Assembly (NCBI RefSeq): GCF_905397275.1
Contig: NZ_CAJPUY010000013.1
Coordinates: 169,354 to 233,353 of the forward strand
DNA: 64,000 nucleotides
Direction of reading: 5' to 3'
Source of the DNA: Cupriavidus yeoncheonensis
GTDB lineage: Bacteria; Pseudomonadota; Gammaproteobacteria; Burkholderiales; Burkholderiaceae
The notes beneath the pieces were generated by a model. It was not told where the DNA came from. It ran no database searches and worked only from the letters and a program-made list of their open reading frames with translations. The position numbers and the translations under genes were made by a program. Position 1 is the stretch's first letter; the number at the start of each line of letters is the position of its first letter. This document shows positions 18,303 through 27,845 of this stretch, piece by piece.

Positions 18303-18359
18303 GGGTGCCGGCAACGGCGCCCTTCCGAAGGTGCGGCCTGTGGCCGCCCTTGTTTTTTT
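18303..18359 (+). terminator. Tandem hairpins with T-tract: terminator or attenuator
   Basis: The first hairpin is 18303-18322, an 8-bp stem with a GCAA tetraloop. The second, GCGGCC-TGT-GGCCGC at 18333-18347, is followed by CCTTG and seven T (18353-18359), the form of an intrinsic terminator. It could end the asmA transcript. Because it lies downstream of the promoter at 18231 and upstream of the MFS gene, it could instead attenuate MFS transcription. Confidence 0.55.
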
Positions 18360-18408
18360 GTTGCCCGTTGCAGGTCGGCAACAAGAACCCAATTCGCCGC
18401 CCGCCCCC

Positions 18409-19614
18409 ATGACGCTGCCACACGCCGCCGTCCCGCCGATCAGCTGGCTGATCGCGCTGACGGTGTGCAATCACGTGGCGTTCAATGCAAGCCGCGTGGT
18501 GGTGTCCCTGTTTGCCATTTCCCTGAAGGCGTCGACCGTGACGCTGGGCTTGCTGATGTCGCTCTACGCGCTGCTGCCCATGCTGCTCGCGATCCGCGCC
18601 GGCAAGCGCATTGACGAGATCGGCCCGCGCAAGCCGATGATGGCAGGCTCGCTGATGGTCGTGGCCGGCACGCTGCTGCCGGCGGTATGGCAGGAGATTG
18701 CCGCGCTCTATTTCTCCTGCGCGCTGATCGGCGTGGGCTTCATGCTTGTCCAGGTGGCGATGCAGCTGCTGATCGGCCAGGTTTCCACCAACGACACGCG
18801 CCTGCGCAACTACACGCTGCACGCGCTCGGCATGTCGGTGTCGGGCACGCTGGGCCCGGTGGTGATGGGCTACGTGATCGAGCATGCGGGATTCCGGCCC
18901 GCTTTCCTGGTGCTGGTCGCGGTCGCGCTGGCCGGACAGGCCGGCCTGCAATGGGTGCGTCCACGCCTGCCCGCGCAGGGCGGCAACGCCAGTCGCATCG
19001 CCATCGAAGATGGCAGCCGCCGCTCCACGCTGGATCTGTTGCAGTACCCCGAACTTCGCGCCGTCTTTGTCGCCAGCGCGGTACTGTCGGCCGCCTGGGA
19101 CCTGCACGCGTTCCTGATCCCCATCCAGGGTTCGCGCATCGGCCTGTCGCCGTCGTCGATCGGCTGGGTGCTGGGTGCCTTCGCGATTGCCACGTTCGCC
19201 ATTCGCGTGGCCATGCCGATGGTGTCGCGCCGCCTGTCGGAGTGGAAGATCATCCGTATCGCGCTGATGGTGGGCGCATCGGCCTACCTGGTCTACCCGT
19301 TCGTCGCCCATTTCTGGATGATGTGCGGCCTGGCCTTCATCCTTGGCCTGGCGCTTGGCAGTGCCCAGCCCAATGTCATGAACATCCTTCACACCGCCTC
19401 GCCCAGCGGCCGTGCCGGCGAAGCACTCGGGCTGCGTTCCGCCGTGCTCAACACCAGCCAGGTGGTATGGCCGCTCACCTTCGGCGTGGTCGGCACGGCA
19501 CTGGGCATGCTGCCCATCTTCCTGTCCATGGCGGGCGCCATGGGCATGGCAGGCCTCTATTCACGGCGGCAGTCGCGCGCCGCAACGGTGGAACTTTCCC
19601 CGCCGACGCATTGA
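18409..19614 (+). CDS. MFS transporter
   Basis: A 401-residue major facilitator protein with about twelve membrane helices. The cytoplasmic loop between helices 2 and 3 reads RAGKRIDEIGPRKPMM, a version of the MFS motif A. GMSVSGTLGPVVMGYVIE follows in the fifth helix region. The substrate is not identifiable; neighbours (asmA, pdxH) give no clue. The start at 18409 places the first helix close to the N-terminus; the frame is open to 18331 but that stretch overlaps the leader hairpins. Confidence 0.85.
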   Translation: MTLPHAAVPPISWLIALTVCNHVAFNASRVVVSLFAISLKASTVTLGLLMSLYALLPMLLAIRAGKRIDEIGPRKPMMAGSLMVVAGTLLPAVWQEIAALYFSCALIGVGFMLVQVAMQLLIGQVSTNDTRLRNYTLHALGMSVSGTLGPVVMGYVIEHAGFRPAFLVLVAVALAGQAGLQWVRPRLPAQGGNASRIAIEDGSRRSTLDLLQYPELRAVFVASAVLSAAWDLHAFLIPIQGSRIGLSPSSIGWVLGAFAIATFAIRVAMPMVSRRLSEWKIIRIALMVGASAYLVYPFVAHFWMMCGLAFILGLALGSAQPNVMNILHTASPSGRAGEALGLRSAVLNTSQVVWPLTFGVVGTALGMLPIFLSMAGAMGMAGLYSRRQSRAATVELSPPTH

Positions 19615-19698
19615 TTTGCCTGCACACAAATGCGGCTTGCAGCGCATTCGCTATACTCAAATCAACCGGATTTCCGGCTGATTCCAACCGAATGCGAC

Positions 19699-20337
19699 AT
19701 GACTCAACTCGCTGACCTCCGCCGTACCTATGTCCTGGGCTCCCTGAACGAATCGGACGTGGCGGCCGACCCGATGGCCCAGTTCAAACGCTGGTTCGAT
19801 GAGGCCGTGACCGCCAAGCTTCCCGAGCCCAATGCGATGACGCTGGCCACCGTCGGCGCCGACGGCCAGCCGTCGGCACGCATCGTGCTGCTCAAGGGCA
19901 TTGACGAGAAAGGCTTCACCTTCTTCACCAACTACGAGAGCCGGAAAGGGCTGGACATTGCCGCCAACCCTCGCGCCGCGCTGCTTTTCCACTGGGTGCA
20001 GCTCGAGCGCCAGGTGCGCGTGGAAGGTCGAGTCGAAAAGGTCGACGATGGCGAGAGCGACGCGTACTACGCCTCGCGCCCGCTGGGCTCGCGACTGGGC
20101 GCCTGGGCCTCCGAGCAAAGCCGGGAAGTGGCCGGGCGCGATGTGCTCGAGCAGCGTGAATCGGAATACCGGGCCAAGTTCGGCGAGAACCCGCCGCGGC
20201 CGGCACACTGGGGCGGCTACCGCCTGGTTCCGACCGCGCTCGAATTCTGGCAGGGCCGGCCGTCGCGCTTGCATGACCGCATCGCTTATCGGCTGGACGC
20301 CTCCGACGGCTGGAAAATCGTGCGGCTGTCGCCCTGA
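19699..20337 (+). CDS. pdxH: Pyridoxamine 5-phosphate oxidase
   Basis: PdxH oxidises pyridoxamine/pyridoxine phosphate to pyridoxal phosphate with FMN, the last step of vitamin B6 synthesis and salvage. The 212-residue protein has the standard order: [75 protein letters not shown], and the C-terminal [17 protein letters not shown] active-site loop. Start ATG 19699 gives the family-typical N-terminus [10 protein letters not shown] -10-like TATACT lies at 19652-19657. It ends about 200 bp before cfa. Confidence 0.96.
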   Translation: MTQLADLRRTYVLGSLNESDVAADPMAQFKRWFDEAVTAKLPEPNAMTLATVGADGQPSARIVLLKGIDEKGFTFFTNYESRKGLDIAANPRAALLFHWVQLERQVRVEGRVEKVDDGESDAYYASRPLGSRLGAWASEQSREVAGRDVLEQRESEYRAKFGENPPRPAHWGGYRLVPTALEFWQGRPSRLHDRIAYRLDASDGWKIVRLSP

Positions 20338-20397
20338 TGGGTGCACAGCACATGTTGGCGAATTGTCCTAAAGTGGGATAAGCGTCGCTTTGGGAAT

Positions 20398-20443
20398 GTG
20401 TCAGACACCGCGTAGCGCGACGCTTGCGCGGATGACCTGACAC
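20398..20443 (+). other. Structured RNA element candidate in the cfa leader
   Basis: Three nested helices can be drawn: GTGTCAG (20398-20404) with CTGACAC (20437-20443), CCGCG (20408-20412) with CGCGG (20427-20431), and AGCG (20414-20417) with CGCT (20421-20424) capped by CGA. It lies about 100 bp before cfa. It also contains the DNA palindrome GTGTC-A-GACAC (20398-20408), so it may act as DNA operator rather than RNA. No T-tract follows. Confidence 0.4.
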
Positions 20444-20546
20444 GCCCGTTACCGCGACCAGGCTGCGCCGGGCAACGACTGCCCTGCTTGTCATCGCCCG
20501 GCGCCTTCGTTCGTCACGTGTGCCGCAACGACAGGAGGTAACGCGC

Positions 20547-21782
20547 ATGTTCTTCAAGCAAGCCCTCGACAAGCAACTGGACAGCTGGATCGCCGATCTG
20601 CGCGAGCACGCCAACCTGCCCGTCAAGCTACGCCTGTGGAATGGCAGCGAATACCCGCTGGGCCGCTACGACAAGCCGAACGTGACCCTGACGGTGCGCG
20701 AGGCCGGCGCCCTGCCCCTGCTGCTCACACCAAGCCTGGACAACCTGGGCGAGGCCTATGTCCAGGAGAAGATCGACCTGGACGGCAAACTCACCGACAT
20801 CATCGACGTGGGCTACCGCTTCTCGGCGGCGGCCAAGCGGCGCGCCGGCGGCGCGCTGGCCAAGGTGGCCCGTCATTTCACGCACACCAAACAGGAAGAC
20901 AAGAACGCGATCCAGTACCACTACGACGTCTCCAACGAGTTCTACAGCCAGTGGCTGGACCCGGGCATGGTCTATTCCTGCGCGTATTTCGAGCAGGGCA
21001 ATGAAGATCTGGCCACGGCGCAGCGCAAGAAGATCGACCACATCCTGACCAAGATCCGGTTGCAGCCGGACCAGACCTTGCTGGATATCGGCTGCGGCTG
21101 GGGCGCGCTGGTACTGCGCGCCGCAGAGAAGTTCGGCGGGCGCTGCGTCGGCATCACGCTGTCGCAGAACCAGTTCGATCTGGCCACCGCGCGCGTCAGG
21201 GCCGCCGGACTGTCGGACCGCATCGAGATCCGGTTGCAGGACTACCGGGACATTTCCGGCACGTTCGATCGCATCACCAGCGTCGGCATGTTCGAGCACG
21301 TGGGCAAGAAGAACCTCACCGCTTATTTCGGACGCATGCGCGAACTGCTGGCCGACAACGGCGTCGCCATGAACCACGGCATCACGGTGCCCGACCCCAG
21401 CGATGCGCCGATGGACGGCTCCACATTCATGGACCGCTATGTGTTTCCGCAAGGCGAGCTGCCGCACATCGGGCTGGTGCTGAAGACCATGCAGGAAGGC
21501 GGCCTCGAAGCATTTGACGTGGAGCTGCTGCGCCGCCACTATGCGCAGACCCTGCGGCACTGGGCCGACAACTTCGAAGCCCATTCCAGCGCCATCCGCG
21601 ACATGGTGGGCGAAAAGAAGTACCGTATCTGGCGCGTCTACCTGGCTGGCTGCGCGCACGCCTTCGATACTGACACGATGTCGATCTACCAGGTGGTGTG
21701 CCACAAGGCGGGCGAGCCGTCGTCCGGGATACCCTGGTCGCGCCGCTATATCTATGACCACCCGATTGGCCTGAACGATTGA
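20547..21782 (+). CDS. cfa: Cyclopropane-fatty-acyl-phospholipid synthase
   Basis: CFA synthase methylenates unsaturated acyl chains of membrane phospholipids using SAM. The 411-residue product has the N-terminal lipid-binding part (LREHANLPVKLRLWNG, GEAYVQEKIDLDGKL), the motif HYDVSNEFYSQWLD, the SAM loop DIGCGWGAL near residue 180, and RRHYAQTLRHWADNFEAH. It is membrane-associated and cytoplasmic. The start is fixed by a strong AGGAGGT ribosome binding site at 20533-20539. Its stop codon overlaps the TTG start of the next gene, so the two are coupled. Confidence 0.95.
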   Translation: MFFKQALDKQLDSWIADLREHANLPVKLRLWNGSEYPLGRYDKPNVTLTVREAGALPLLLTPSLDNLGEAYVQEKIDLDGKLTDIIDVGYRFSAAAKRRAGGALAKVARHFTHTKQEDKNAIQYHYDVSNEFYSQWLDPGMVYSCAYFEQGNEDLATAQRKKIDHILTKIRLQPDQTLLDIGCGWGALVLRAAEKFGGRCVGITLSQNQFDLATARVRAAGLSDRIEIRLQDYRDISGTFDRITSVGMFEHVGKKNLTAYFGRMRELLADNGVAMNHGITVPDPSDAPMDGSTFMDRYVFPQGELPHIGLVLKTMQEGGLEAFDVELLRRHYAQTLRHWADNFEAHSSAIRDMVGEKKYRIWRVYLAGCAHAFDTDTMSIYQVVCHKAGEPSSGIPWSRRYIYDHPIGLND

Positions 21783-22840
21783 CTGAAGACCTGTTTGGCG
21801 AACTGCTTCCGCCAGCTTCGCCACCCCAACCGCGCGCCGCCGACGGCGGCGCCGCGGACGCCTCAAGCAAACCCTCGCGCGGCAAATCCGTCCTGCCGGC
21901 ACAGCTCGATCCCTCGCTCGATGCGCTGGGAAAGCGGCTGCCGCCCAAGCTCTATCTCGGCACGTCGTCGTGGTCCTACAACGGCTGGAACGGGCTCGTC
22001 TACGACGGCGAGTACAGCGACAGCCTGCTCTCACGCAAGGGCCTTGCCGCTTACTCGAAACATCCGCTGCTGCGCGCGGCCGGCATCGACCGCGGCTTCT
22101 ATGGCCCGATCCCGCTGGCGGACTACCTTTCGTACGCAGCCCAGGTACCGGAGTCATTCCGCTTCCTGGTGAAGGCGCCGGCCAGCGTGTGCGATGCGTG
22201 GCTGCGCGGGTCGGATGGAGTCGGCCGGCTGGCCAATGCCGCCTTCCTCGACGCCGAAATCGCCATCCGTGACTTCATCACGCCTGCTGCCGCCGGGCTT
22301 GGCGCCAAGTGCGGCCCGCTGTTGTTCCAGCTTTCGCCGCTGGGCAGCCTGGCCAACGAGGGCGCGGCCTTCCTCGAACGGCTCGACGGCTTCCTTGGCG
22401 CGTTGCCGCGGCTGGATCCGTCCCTCACGCCGCACGCCTGCTACGCGGTGGAGATGCGCGACCCGGTCCTGCTGACGCCGCGCTACATCAAGCTGCTGCG
22501 CAGGCACGGCGTGCGCTTCTGCCTGTCGGCGCGCGACCGGCTGCCACCGGTGCATCGCCAGGCCTCGGCGCAGGCCTTGATGGACGCCGACGCGCCCGGC
22601 CCGCTTGTGTTGCGCTGGATGCTCCATGCCGGCCGGCCCTACGAAGTGGCCGAATCGATCTATGCGCCGTTCAATCGCCTGGTGGATGAAGATCCTGAAA
22701 CGCGTGAGGCCATCGCCGACCTGGTCGTGCGCACGCTGCGCGCCGGGCAGAGCGCGACCGTCATCATCAGCAACAAGGCGGAGGGCTGCGCGCCGTTGAC
22801 GTGCGCGCGCCTGGCCGAATCGATCACCGCGCGCCTGTGA
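21779..22840 (+). CDS. DUF72 family protein
   Basis: A 353-residue TIM-barrel-like protein of the DUF72 family. Landmarks are LYLGTSSWSYNGWNGLVY, PESFRFLVKAPASV, GPLLFQLSPL and YAVEMRDP. The function of the family is unknown. The apparent start is TTG 21779, which overlaps the cfa stop codon (TTGA), implying translation coupled to cfa. No in-frame ATG occurs before the domain. The first 50 residues are Pro/Ala-rich and poorly conserved, so a later start cannot be excluded. Confidence 0.8.
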   Translation: MTEDLFGELLPPASPPQPRAADGGAADASSKPSRGKSVLPAQLDPSLDALGKRLPPKLYLGTSSWSYNGWNGLVYDGEYSDSLLSRKGLAAYSKHPLLRAAGIDRGFYGPIPLADYLSYAAQVPESFRFLVKAPASVCDAWLRGSDGVGRLANAAFLDAEIAIRDFITPAAAGLGAKCGPLLFQLSPLGSLANEGAAFLERLDGFLGALPRLDPSLTPHACYAVEMRDPVLLTPRYIKLLRRHGVRFCLSARDRLPPVHRQASAQALMDADAPGPLVLRWMLHAGRPYEVAESIYAPFNRLVDEDPETREAIADLVVRTLRAGQSATVIISNKAEGCAPLTCARLAESITARL

Positions 22841-22864
22841 ATGCGCGCGGCCAGCCGCCAGTCA

Positions 22865-23407
22865 CTAGCGGCGCAGCTTGCCTGCGAACCTCTCGCGGAA
22901 CTTGGCCAGCTTCGGCGAGATGATAAAGGCGCAGTACCCCTGGCTCGGATGATCCTGGAAGTAGTTCTGGTGGCTGGCCTCGGCGCGCCAGTAGGGCTGC
23001 TCCGGTTCGATCTGCGTCACGATGGGCGCATCGAAGGTCTTGTTGGCGACCAGTTCCCGCATGACGTACTCGGCCACGGCACGCTGCGCTTCGGAGTGCG
23101 TGAAGATGACGGAGCGGTACTGCGGGCCCACGTCATTGCCCTGCCGGTTCAAGGTGGTCGGGTCGTGGATCGCGAAGAAGATCTCGATGATCTCGCGAAA
23201 GTTGATGACGGCCGGGTCGAATGTCACCCGGACGACCTCGGCGTGACCGGTATCGCCCTCGCTGACCTGCTGATAGGTCGGATGGGTGACATGCCCCCCG
23301 GTATAGCCGGACTCCACGGCGCGGACGCCGTTCACCTGCTGGTACACCGCCTCAAGGCACCAGAAGCACCCACCACCCAGTGTCGCCGTCTCCAGCTCGT
23401 GTTCCAT
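22865..23407 (-). CDS. msrA: Peptide methionine sulfoxide reductase A
   Basis: MsrA reduces the S-epimer of methionine sulfoxide in proteins. The 180-residue product has the active site GGGCFWCLEA (catalytic Cys14), GYTGGHVTHPTYQQVSEG, HAEVVRV and PQYRSVIFTHSEAQ. Start ATG 23407 puts the active site close to the N-terminus, as usual; the frame is open back to 23701 but the extension has no conserved content. It is divergent from the flavin reductase gene and tail-to-tail with the DUF72 gene. Confidence 0.94.
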   Translation of the reverse strand: MEHELETATLGGGCFWCLEAVYQQVNGVRAVESGYTGGHVTHPTYQQVSEGDTGHAEVVRVTFDPAVINFREIIEIFFAIHDPTTLNRQGNDVGPQYRSVIFTHSEAQRAVAEYVMRELVANKTFDAPIVTQIEPEQPYWRAEASHQNYFQDHPSQGYCAFIISPKLAKFRERFAGKLRR

Positions 23408-23713
23408 GTTCGCCGCCCCCCGGGGATCCATGCGTTTTGTCGACCTGCCGGTCTTAAGCATAAGCGCAGATAAGGCAATCTGCCTGCGGCTTATCCCTGT
23501 TGCGCGAGCCGTATCGCGGCCCGCGCGGCGCAGCGTGTTTCCAAACCCGTTACAATTCTCAAGAATCTGTCGCCGACAGGACACATCGTTGCACGGCGCG
23601 AGATCGAGGCGCAGGCCCGAAACCTTGCCGCCAACGTTGGCTGCCACACCGACGCCAGCGCACAGCCGGGCGGATCTTGTCCCTGTCGCCGCGACCCCCA
23701 ACTATGAATCATC

Positions 23714-24298
23714 ATGACCGCCAGTGGAGCCCTTGCGATGGGCATGCCTGAAGCCCCGCCGCGGGAGGCCGGCCAGGCCGCATCGCCGGATTTCGATACG
23801 ATGCATTTCCGCCGCACGCTGTCGCAGTTTGCGACCGGCGTGACGATCATTACCACGCGCGCGAGTGGCGCATCCGTGGCCGCCGGGGCGCCCCCGTTCA
23901 TCGGCATCACGGCCAGTTCCTTCAATTCGGTTTCGCTGGACCCGCCACTGGTGCTGTGGAGCATGGCCACGCGCGCCAACAGCCTGCCGATGTTCCGCGA
24001 CGGCTCGCACTATATCGTCAACGTGCTGTCGGCATCGCAGCTCGACCTGTGCAAGCGCTTCTCCACGCTCAAGGGCGACCGCTTCGCGGGCGTGGAATAC
24101 CGGCTGTCCGAGAATGGCCTGCCGATCCTCGGCAATGCCCTCGCGTGGTTCGAATGCCACAATCGCAGCCGCTATGACGAAGGCGACCACGTCATCTTCG
24201 TCGGTGAAGTCGAGCGCTGCGGCGTGCTCGACAGTCATGAACCACCGCTGGTGTTCCAGAACGGCACCTTTTCGACCACCTCGCCACTTGAAGACTGA
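23714..24298 (+). CDS. Flavin reductase family protein
   Basis: A 194-residue split-barrel flavin reductase. It shows FRRTLSQFATGVTIITT, FIGITASSFNSVSLDPPLVLWSM, HYIVNVLSASQLDLCKRFS and GDHVIFVGEVE, the usual order for enzymes that supply reduced FMN/FAD to a two-component monooxygenase. No oxygenase partner is adjacent. The upstream ATG at 23704 is out of frame. It is convergent with kynR, 18 bp apart. Confidence 0.88.
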   Translation: MTASGALAMGMPEAPPREAGQAASPDFDTMHFRRTLSQFATGVTIITTRASGASVAAGAPPFIGITASSFNSVSLDPPLVLWSMATRANSLPMFRDGSHYIVNVLSASQLDLCKRFSTLKGDRFAGVEYRLSENGLPILGNALAWFECHNRSRYDEGDHVIFVGEVERCGVLDSHEPPLVFQNGTFSTTSPLED

Positions 24299-24316
24299 CG
24301 CCCTGCCCCTGCCCGC

Positions 24317-24805
24317 TCAGGTTCCCGGGGAATCCGCGGCCTTCAGCACGGCCAGCGGTGAACTGTCGGTCTTGATCCGCTGCAGCACGATGTTGGAGCG
24401 GATATCCATCACGCCCGGCGTGCGATACAGCCGGTTCACGATGAAATCCGAGTAGTGCTTCAGGTTGCGCGCCTGCACGCGCAGGATGTAGTTGCTGTCG
24501 CCGGTGATGATGTAGGCCGACAGCACCTCGGGCCACGCCTGCACTGCCGCGATGAATGTGTCGTGCCAGCCTTCCACGTCGTGCCGCATCGAGACCTGCA
24601 CGATCGCTTCCAGCTCCAGCCCCAGCCGCTCGGCATCAAACCAGGCGCGGTAGCCGCCGATCACCCCTGACTCTTCCAGCAACCGCACGCGCCGCAGGCA
24701 CGCCGACGGCGACAGGGCCACGCGGTCGGCCAAGTCCTGGTTACTGATCCGGCCGTGCTCCTGGAGGCACTCAAGAATGCGCAGATCGATAGGATCGAGG
24801 TTCAT
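24317..24805 (-). CDS. kynR: Lrp/AsnC family regulator of the kynurenine genes
   Basis: A 162-residue Lrp/AsnC regulator. The N-terminal helix-turn-helix reads LQEHGRISNQDLADRVALSPSACLRRVRLLE, and the C-terminal RAM ligand domain includes AYIITGDSNYILRV. It is divergently placed from kynB, the arrangement of KynR in Pseudomonas and Burkholderia relatives, where it activates kyn genes in response to kynurenine. That identity is by position and family. Two dyads lie in the shared upstream region (24821-24850). Confidence 0.85.
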   Translation of the reverse strand: MNLDPIDLRILECLQEHGRISNQDLADRVALSPSACLRRVRLLEESGVIGGYRAWFDAERLGLELEAIVQVSMRHDVEGWHDTFIAAVQAWPEVLSAYIITGDSNYILRVQARNLKHYSDFIVNRLYRTPGVMDIRSNIVLQRIKTDSSPLAVLKAADSPGT

Positions 24806-24820
24806 TCGAATATCCCAGCG

Positions 24821-24850
24821 TTAATTCTTGCATTAATCGCATTTTATGCG
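24821..24850. promoter_or_regulatory. Operator candidates between kynR and kynB
   Basis: TTAAT-N6-ATTAA (24821-24836) and the palindrome CGCAT-TTT-ATGCG (24838-24850) lie side by side, only 16-45 bp before the kynR start and about 110 bp before kynB. Paired AT-rich dyads of this size suit an Lrp-type octameric regulator. Binding by KynR is inference. Confidence 0.5.
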
Positions 24851-24959
24851 AAAACGCGCTAGTTACGCGGTGGATTTCGCAAGCCTCTTGCCGGTTTTTT
24901 TGACTATCATGCCGTCATCGAGGACGACACAGGCACCGCTCAGCGGCAGCCGTGCAGAC

Positions 24960-25619
24960 ATGACCAAGCGCCCTGCCACACCCGCCGACAGCCGCAAGCT
25001 GTGGGACATCAGCCCCCCGCTTTCGCCCGCCACGCCCGTCTGGCCCGGCGACACGCCGTTCCAGCAGGAAACGGCCTGGCAGATAAATGAACACTGCCCG
25101 GTGAACGTGGGCCGCATCACGCTGTCGCCGCACACCGGCGCGCACGCGGATGCGCCGCTGCACTATGCCGCGGATGGGGCGCCGATCGGCGCCGTGGGAC
25201 TGGAGCCCTACCTCGGGCGCTGCCGCGTGATTCATTGCGTGGGTGCCGCGCCAGTCGTCGCGCCGCACCACGTGGAGCACGCGCTGGATGCGCTGCCGCC
25301 GCGCGTGCTGCTGCGCACCTACGCGCGCGCGCCGCTTGAACAATGGGACGCCGGCTTCTGCGCCGTGGCCCCGGAAACCATCGCGCTGCTCGCCGCGCAC
25401 GGCGTGCAGCTGATCGGCATCGACACGCCGTCGCTGGACCCGCAGGAATCCAAGACCATGGATGCGCACAACGCCGTGCGCCGCCATGGCCTGGCCATCC
25501 TGGAAGGGCTGGTGCTCGATGCCGTCGCCGCAGGCGACTATGAACTGATCGCGCTGCCGCTGCGCTTTGCCGGGCTCGACGCCAGCCCGGTACGCGCCGT
25601 GCTGCGCAGCCTTGACTGA
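24960..25619 (+). CDS. kynB: Kynurenine formamidase
   Basis: KynB hydrolyses N-formylkynurenine to kynurenine and formate, the second step of tryptophan degradation. The 219-residue cyclase-family protein shows [21 protein letters not shown], the metal-binding [14 protein letters not shown], and [14 protein letters not shown]. Start 24960 gives the usual size; an in-frame ATG at 24909 would add 17 residues. It is the first gene of kynB-kynU-kynA. Confidence 0.94.
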   Translation: MTKRPATPADSRKLWDISPPLSPATPVWPGDTPFQQETAWQINEHCPVNVGRITLSPHTGAHADAPLHYAADGAPIGAVGLEPYLGRCRVIHCVGAAPVVAPHHVEHALDALPPRVLLRTYARAPLEQWDAGFCAVAPETIALLAAHGVQLIGIDTPSLDPQESKTMDAHNAVRRHGLAILEGLVLDAVAAGDYELIALPLRFAGLDASPVRAVLRSLD

Positions 25620-25650
25620 TTTCCCCCGCCATCCATTGCCTCTTTCCGAC

Positions 25651-26907
25651 ATGACCGCACTCACTCGCGAGCAATGCCTGTTGCTCGACCAGCAAGACCC
25701 CCTGCGCGCATTGCGCGACCAGTTCGCGCTGCCCGATGGCGTGATCTATCTCGATGGCAATTCGCTGGGCGCGCGGCCGCGCGCCGCGGCCGCGCGCGCC
25801 GCCGAAGTCGTCAGCGAGGAATGGGGCACCGGCCTGATCCGCAGCTGGAACACCGCCGGCTGGTTCGAGCTGCCGCAGCGGCTGGGCAATATGGTGGCGC
25901 CGCTGGTCGGCGCCGGCGAGAACGAAGTGGTCGTCACCGACACCACCTCCATCAACCTGTTCAAGGTGCTCGCCGCCGCTGTGCGCGTGCAGGCCGCGCG
26001 CGATCCGTCGCGCAAGGTGATCGTGTCCGAAGCCAGCAATTTCCCCACCGACCTGTATATCGCCCAGGGCCTGGCCGACCTGCTGCAGCAGGGCTATTCG
26101 CTGCACCTGGTGAATTCGCCGGACGAGATCGAAGCCGCCGTCGGCGCCGACACCGCCGTGCTGATGCTCACGCACGTCAACTACAAGAGCGGCGAGATGC
26201 TCGACATGGCCGCGCTGACCGAGCTGGCCCACGCGCGCGGCGCGCTGACGGTGTGGGACCTGTGCCATTCGGCCGGCGCCGTGCCGGTGGCGCTGAACGC
26301 GTCGAAGGCCGACTACGCCATCGGCTGCACCTACAAGTACCTCAACGGCGGGCCGGGCTCCCCGGCCTTCGTCTGGGTGGCACCCGCGCTGCGCGACGCC
26401 TTCTGGCAGCCGCTGTCGGGCTGGTGGGGCCATGCCGCGCCGTTCGCGATGGACCCGCAGTACCGCCCTGTCGACGGCGTGCGCCGCTTCCTGTGCGGCA
26501 CGCAGCCGATCACGTCGATGGCCATGGTCGAATGCGGCCTGGATGTCTTCGCGCAGACCGATATGTCGGCCCTGCGCACCAAGTCGCTGCAGTTGACCGA
26601 CCTGTTCATCGCACTCGTGGAAGAGCGCTGCCGCCACCATCCGCTCACGCTGGTCACGCCGCGCGAGCATGCGCGCCGCGGCAGCCAGGTCAGCTTCGAA
26701 CACCCGCAAGGCTATGCCGTGATGCAGGCGCTGATCGAGCGCGGCGTGATCGGCGACTACCGCGAGCCGCGCATCATCCGTTTCGGCTTCACGCCGCTTT
26801 ACACAAGCTTCACCGAGGTGTGGGATGCGGTGGAAACCCTGCGCGACGTACTCGATACCGAAACCTACCGTGACGCGCGCTTCCATGCGCGTGGTGCGGT
26901 GACCTGA
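25651..26907 (+). CDS. kynU: Kynureninase
   Basis: KynU is a PLP enzyme that splits kynurenine into anthranilate and alanine. The 418-residue product has [56 protein letters not shown] and the PLP lysine in [11 protein letters not shown] (K229). It ends [21 protein letters not shown]. It begins 31 bp after kynB. No anthranilate-oxidising genes are in the window, so the fate of anthranilate is not shown. Confidence 0.96.
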   Translation: MTALTREQCLLLDQQDPLRALRDQFALPDGVIYLDGNSLGARPRAAAARAAEVVSEEWGTGLIRSWNTAGWFELPQRLGNMVAPLVGAGENEVVVTDTTSINLFKVLAAAVRVQAARDPSRKVIVSEASNFPTDLYIAQGLADLLQQGYSLHLVNSPDEIEAAVGADTAVLMLTHVNYKSGEMLDMAALTELAHARGALTVWDLCHSAGAVPVALNASKADYAIGCTYKYLNGGPGSPAFVWVAPALRDAFWQPLSGWWGHAAPFAMDPQYRPVDGVRRFLCGTQPITSMAMVECGLDVFAQTDMSALRTKSLQLTDLFIALVEERCRHHPLTLVTPREHARRGSQVSFEHPQGYAVMQALIERGVIGDYREPRIIRFGFTPLYTSFTEVWDAVETLRDVLDTETYRDARFHARGAVT

Positions 26908-26919
26908 ACGGAGCAAACC

Positions 26920-27804
26920 ATGAGCGAATTCAAGGGATGCCCGATGTCGGGCACCGCGGGGCAGGACGCGCAGGACAAGCAAGCCGACCGATGGCACGGC
27001 GCGCAGATGGACTTCGCCAAGGACATGAGCTACGGCGACTACCTCGGCCTGGACCAGATCCTGAACGCGCAGCACCCGCTCTCGCCGGACCACAACGAGA
27101 TGCTCTTCATCGTGCAGCACCAGACCACCGAGCTGTGGATGAAGCTGATGCTGCACGAACTGCGCGCGGCGCGCGAATCGGTGCGGGAAGACATCCTGCC
27201 GCCGGCCTTCAAGATGCTGACGCGCGTGTCGCGCATCATGGACCAGCTCGTGCAGGCGTGGAACGTGCTGGCCACCATGACGCCACCGGAGTATTCGGCG
27301 ATGCGGCCCTACCTGGGCATGTCGTCAGGGTTCCAGTCGTACCAGTACCGCGAGATCGAGTTCATCCTCGGCAACAAGAACGCGGCCATGCTGCGTCCGC
27401 ATGCGCACCGCACGGAACACCTGGCACTGGTGGAAACGGCACTGAAGACGCCTTCGCTGTACGACGAAGCCATCCGCCTGATGGCGCGCCGCGGCTTTGC
27501 CATCGACGCGGACTGCGTCGAGCGCGACTGGAGCCAGCCGACTGCCTACAACGCCTCGGTCGAGGCGGCGTGGCTGGAGGTCTACCGGAATCCGAACGCG
27601 CACTGGGAACTCTACGAACTCGGCGAGAAGTTCGTCGACCTCGAGGACTCGTTCCGCCAATGGCGCTTCCGCCATGTGACCACGGTCGAGCGCGTGATCG
27701 GTTTCAAGCGCGGCACCGGGGGCACCGAGGGCGTGAGCTACCTGCGCAAGATGCTCGACGTGGTGCTGTTCCCCGAGTTGTGGAAGCTGCGTACGGACCT
27801 CTGA
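26920..27804 (+). CDS. kynA: Tryptophan 2,3-dioxygenase
   Basis: KynA is a heme enzyme that opens tryptophan to N-formylkynurenine, the committed step. The 294-residue product carries [48 protein letters not shown] and the C-terminal heme-pocket region [15 protein letters not shown]. Length is typical for bacterial TDO. It is the last gene of the kyn operon, 12 bp after kynU and preceded by GGAG. Confidence 0.97.
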   Translation: MSEFKGCPMSGTAGQDAQDKQADRWHGAQMDFAKDMSYGDYLGLDQILNAQHPLSPDHNEMLFIVQHQTTELWMKLMLHELRAARESVREDILPPAFKMLTRVSRIMDQLVQAWNVLATMTPPEYSAMRPYLGMSSGFQSYQYREIEFILGNKNAAMLRPHAHRTEHLALVETALKTPSLYDEAIRLMARRGFAIDADCVERDWSQPTAYNASVEAAWLEVYRNPNAHWELYELGEKFVDLEDSFRQWRFRHVTTVERVIGFKRGTGGTEGVSYLRKMLDVVLFPELWKLRTDL

Positions 27805-27819
27805 TCCGCAGCGATCCGC

Positions 27820-27845
27820 GGACCCGGCTTCAGCCAGCCGGGTCC
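27820..27845. terminator. Hairpin between kynA and the IclR gene
   Basis: GGACCCGGCT (27820-27829) pairs perfectly with AGCCGGGTCC (27836-27845) around a 6-nt loop. It lies just after the kynA stop and overlaps the end of the convergent regulator gene. It lacks a T-tract in either direction, so it is a likely transcript-end or RNase-protecting hairpin rather than a strong terminator. Confidence 0.55.
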
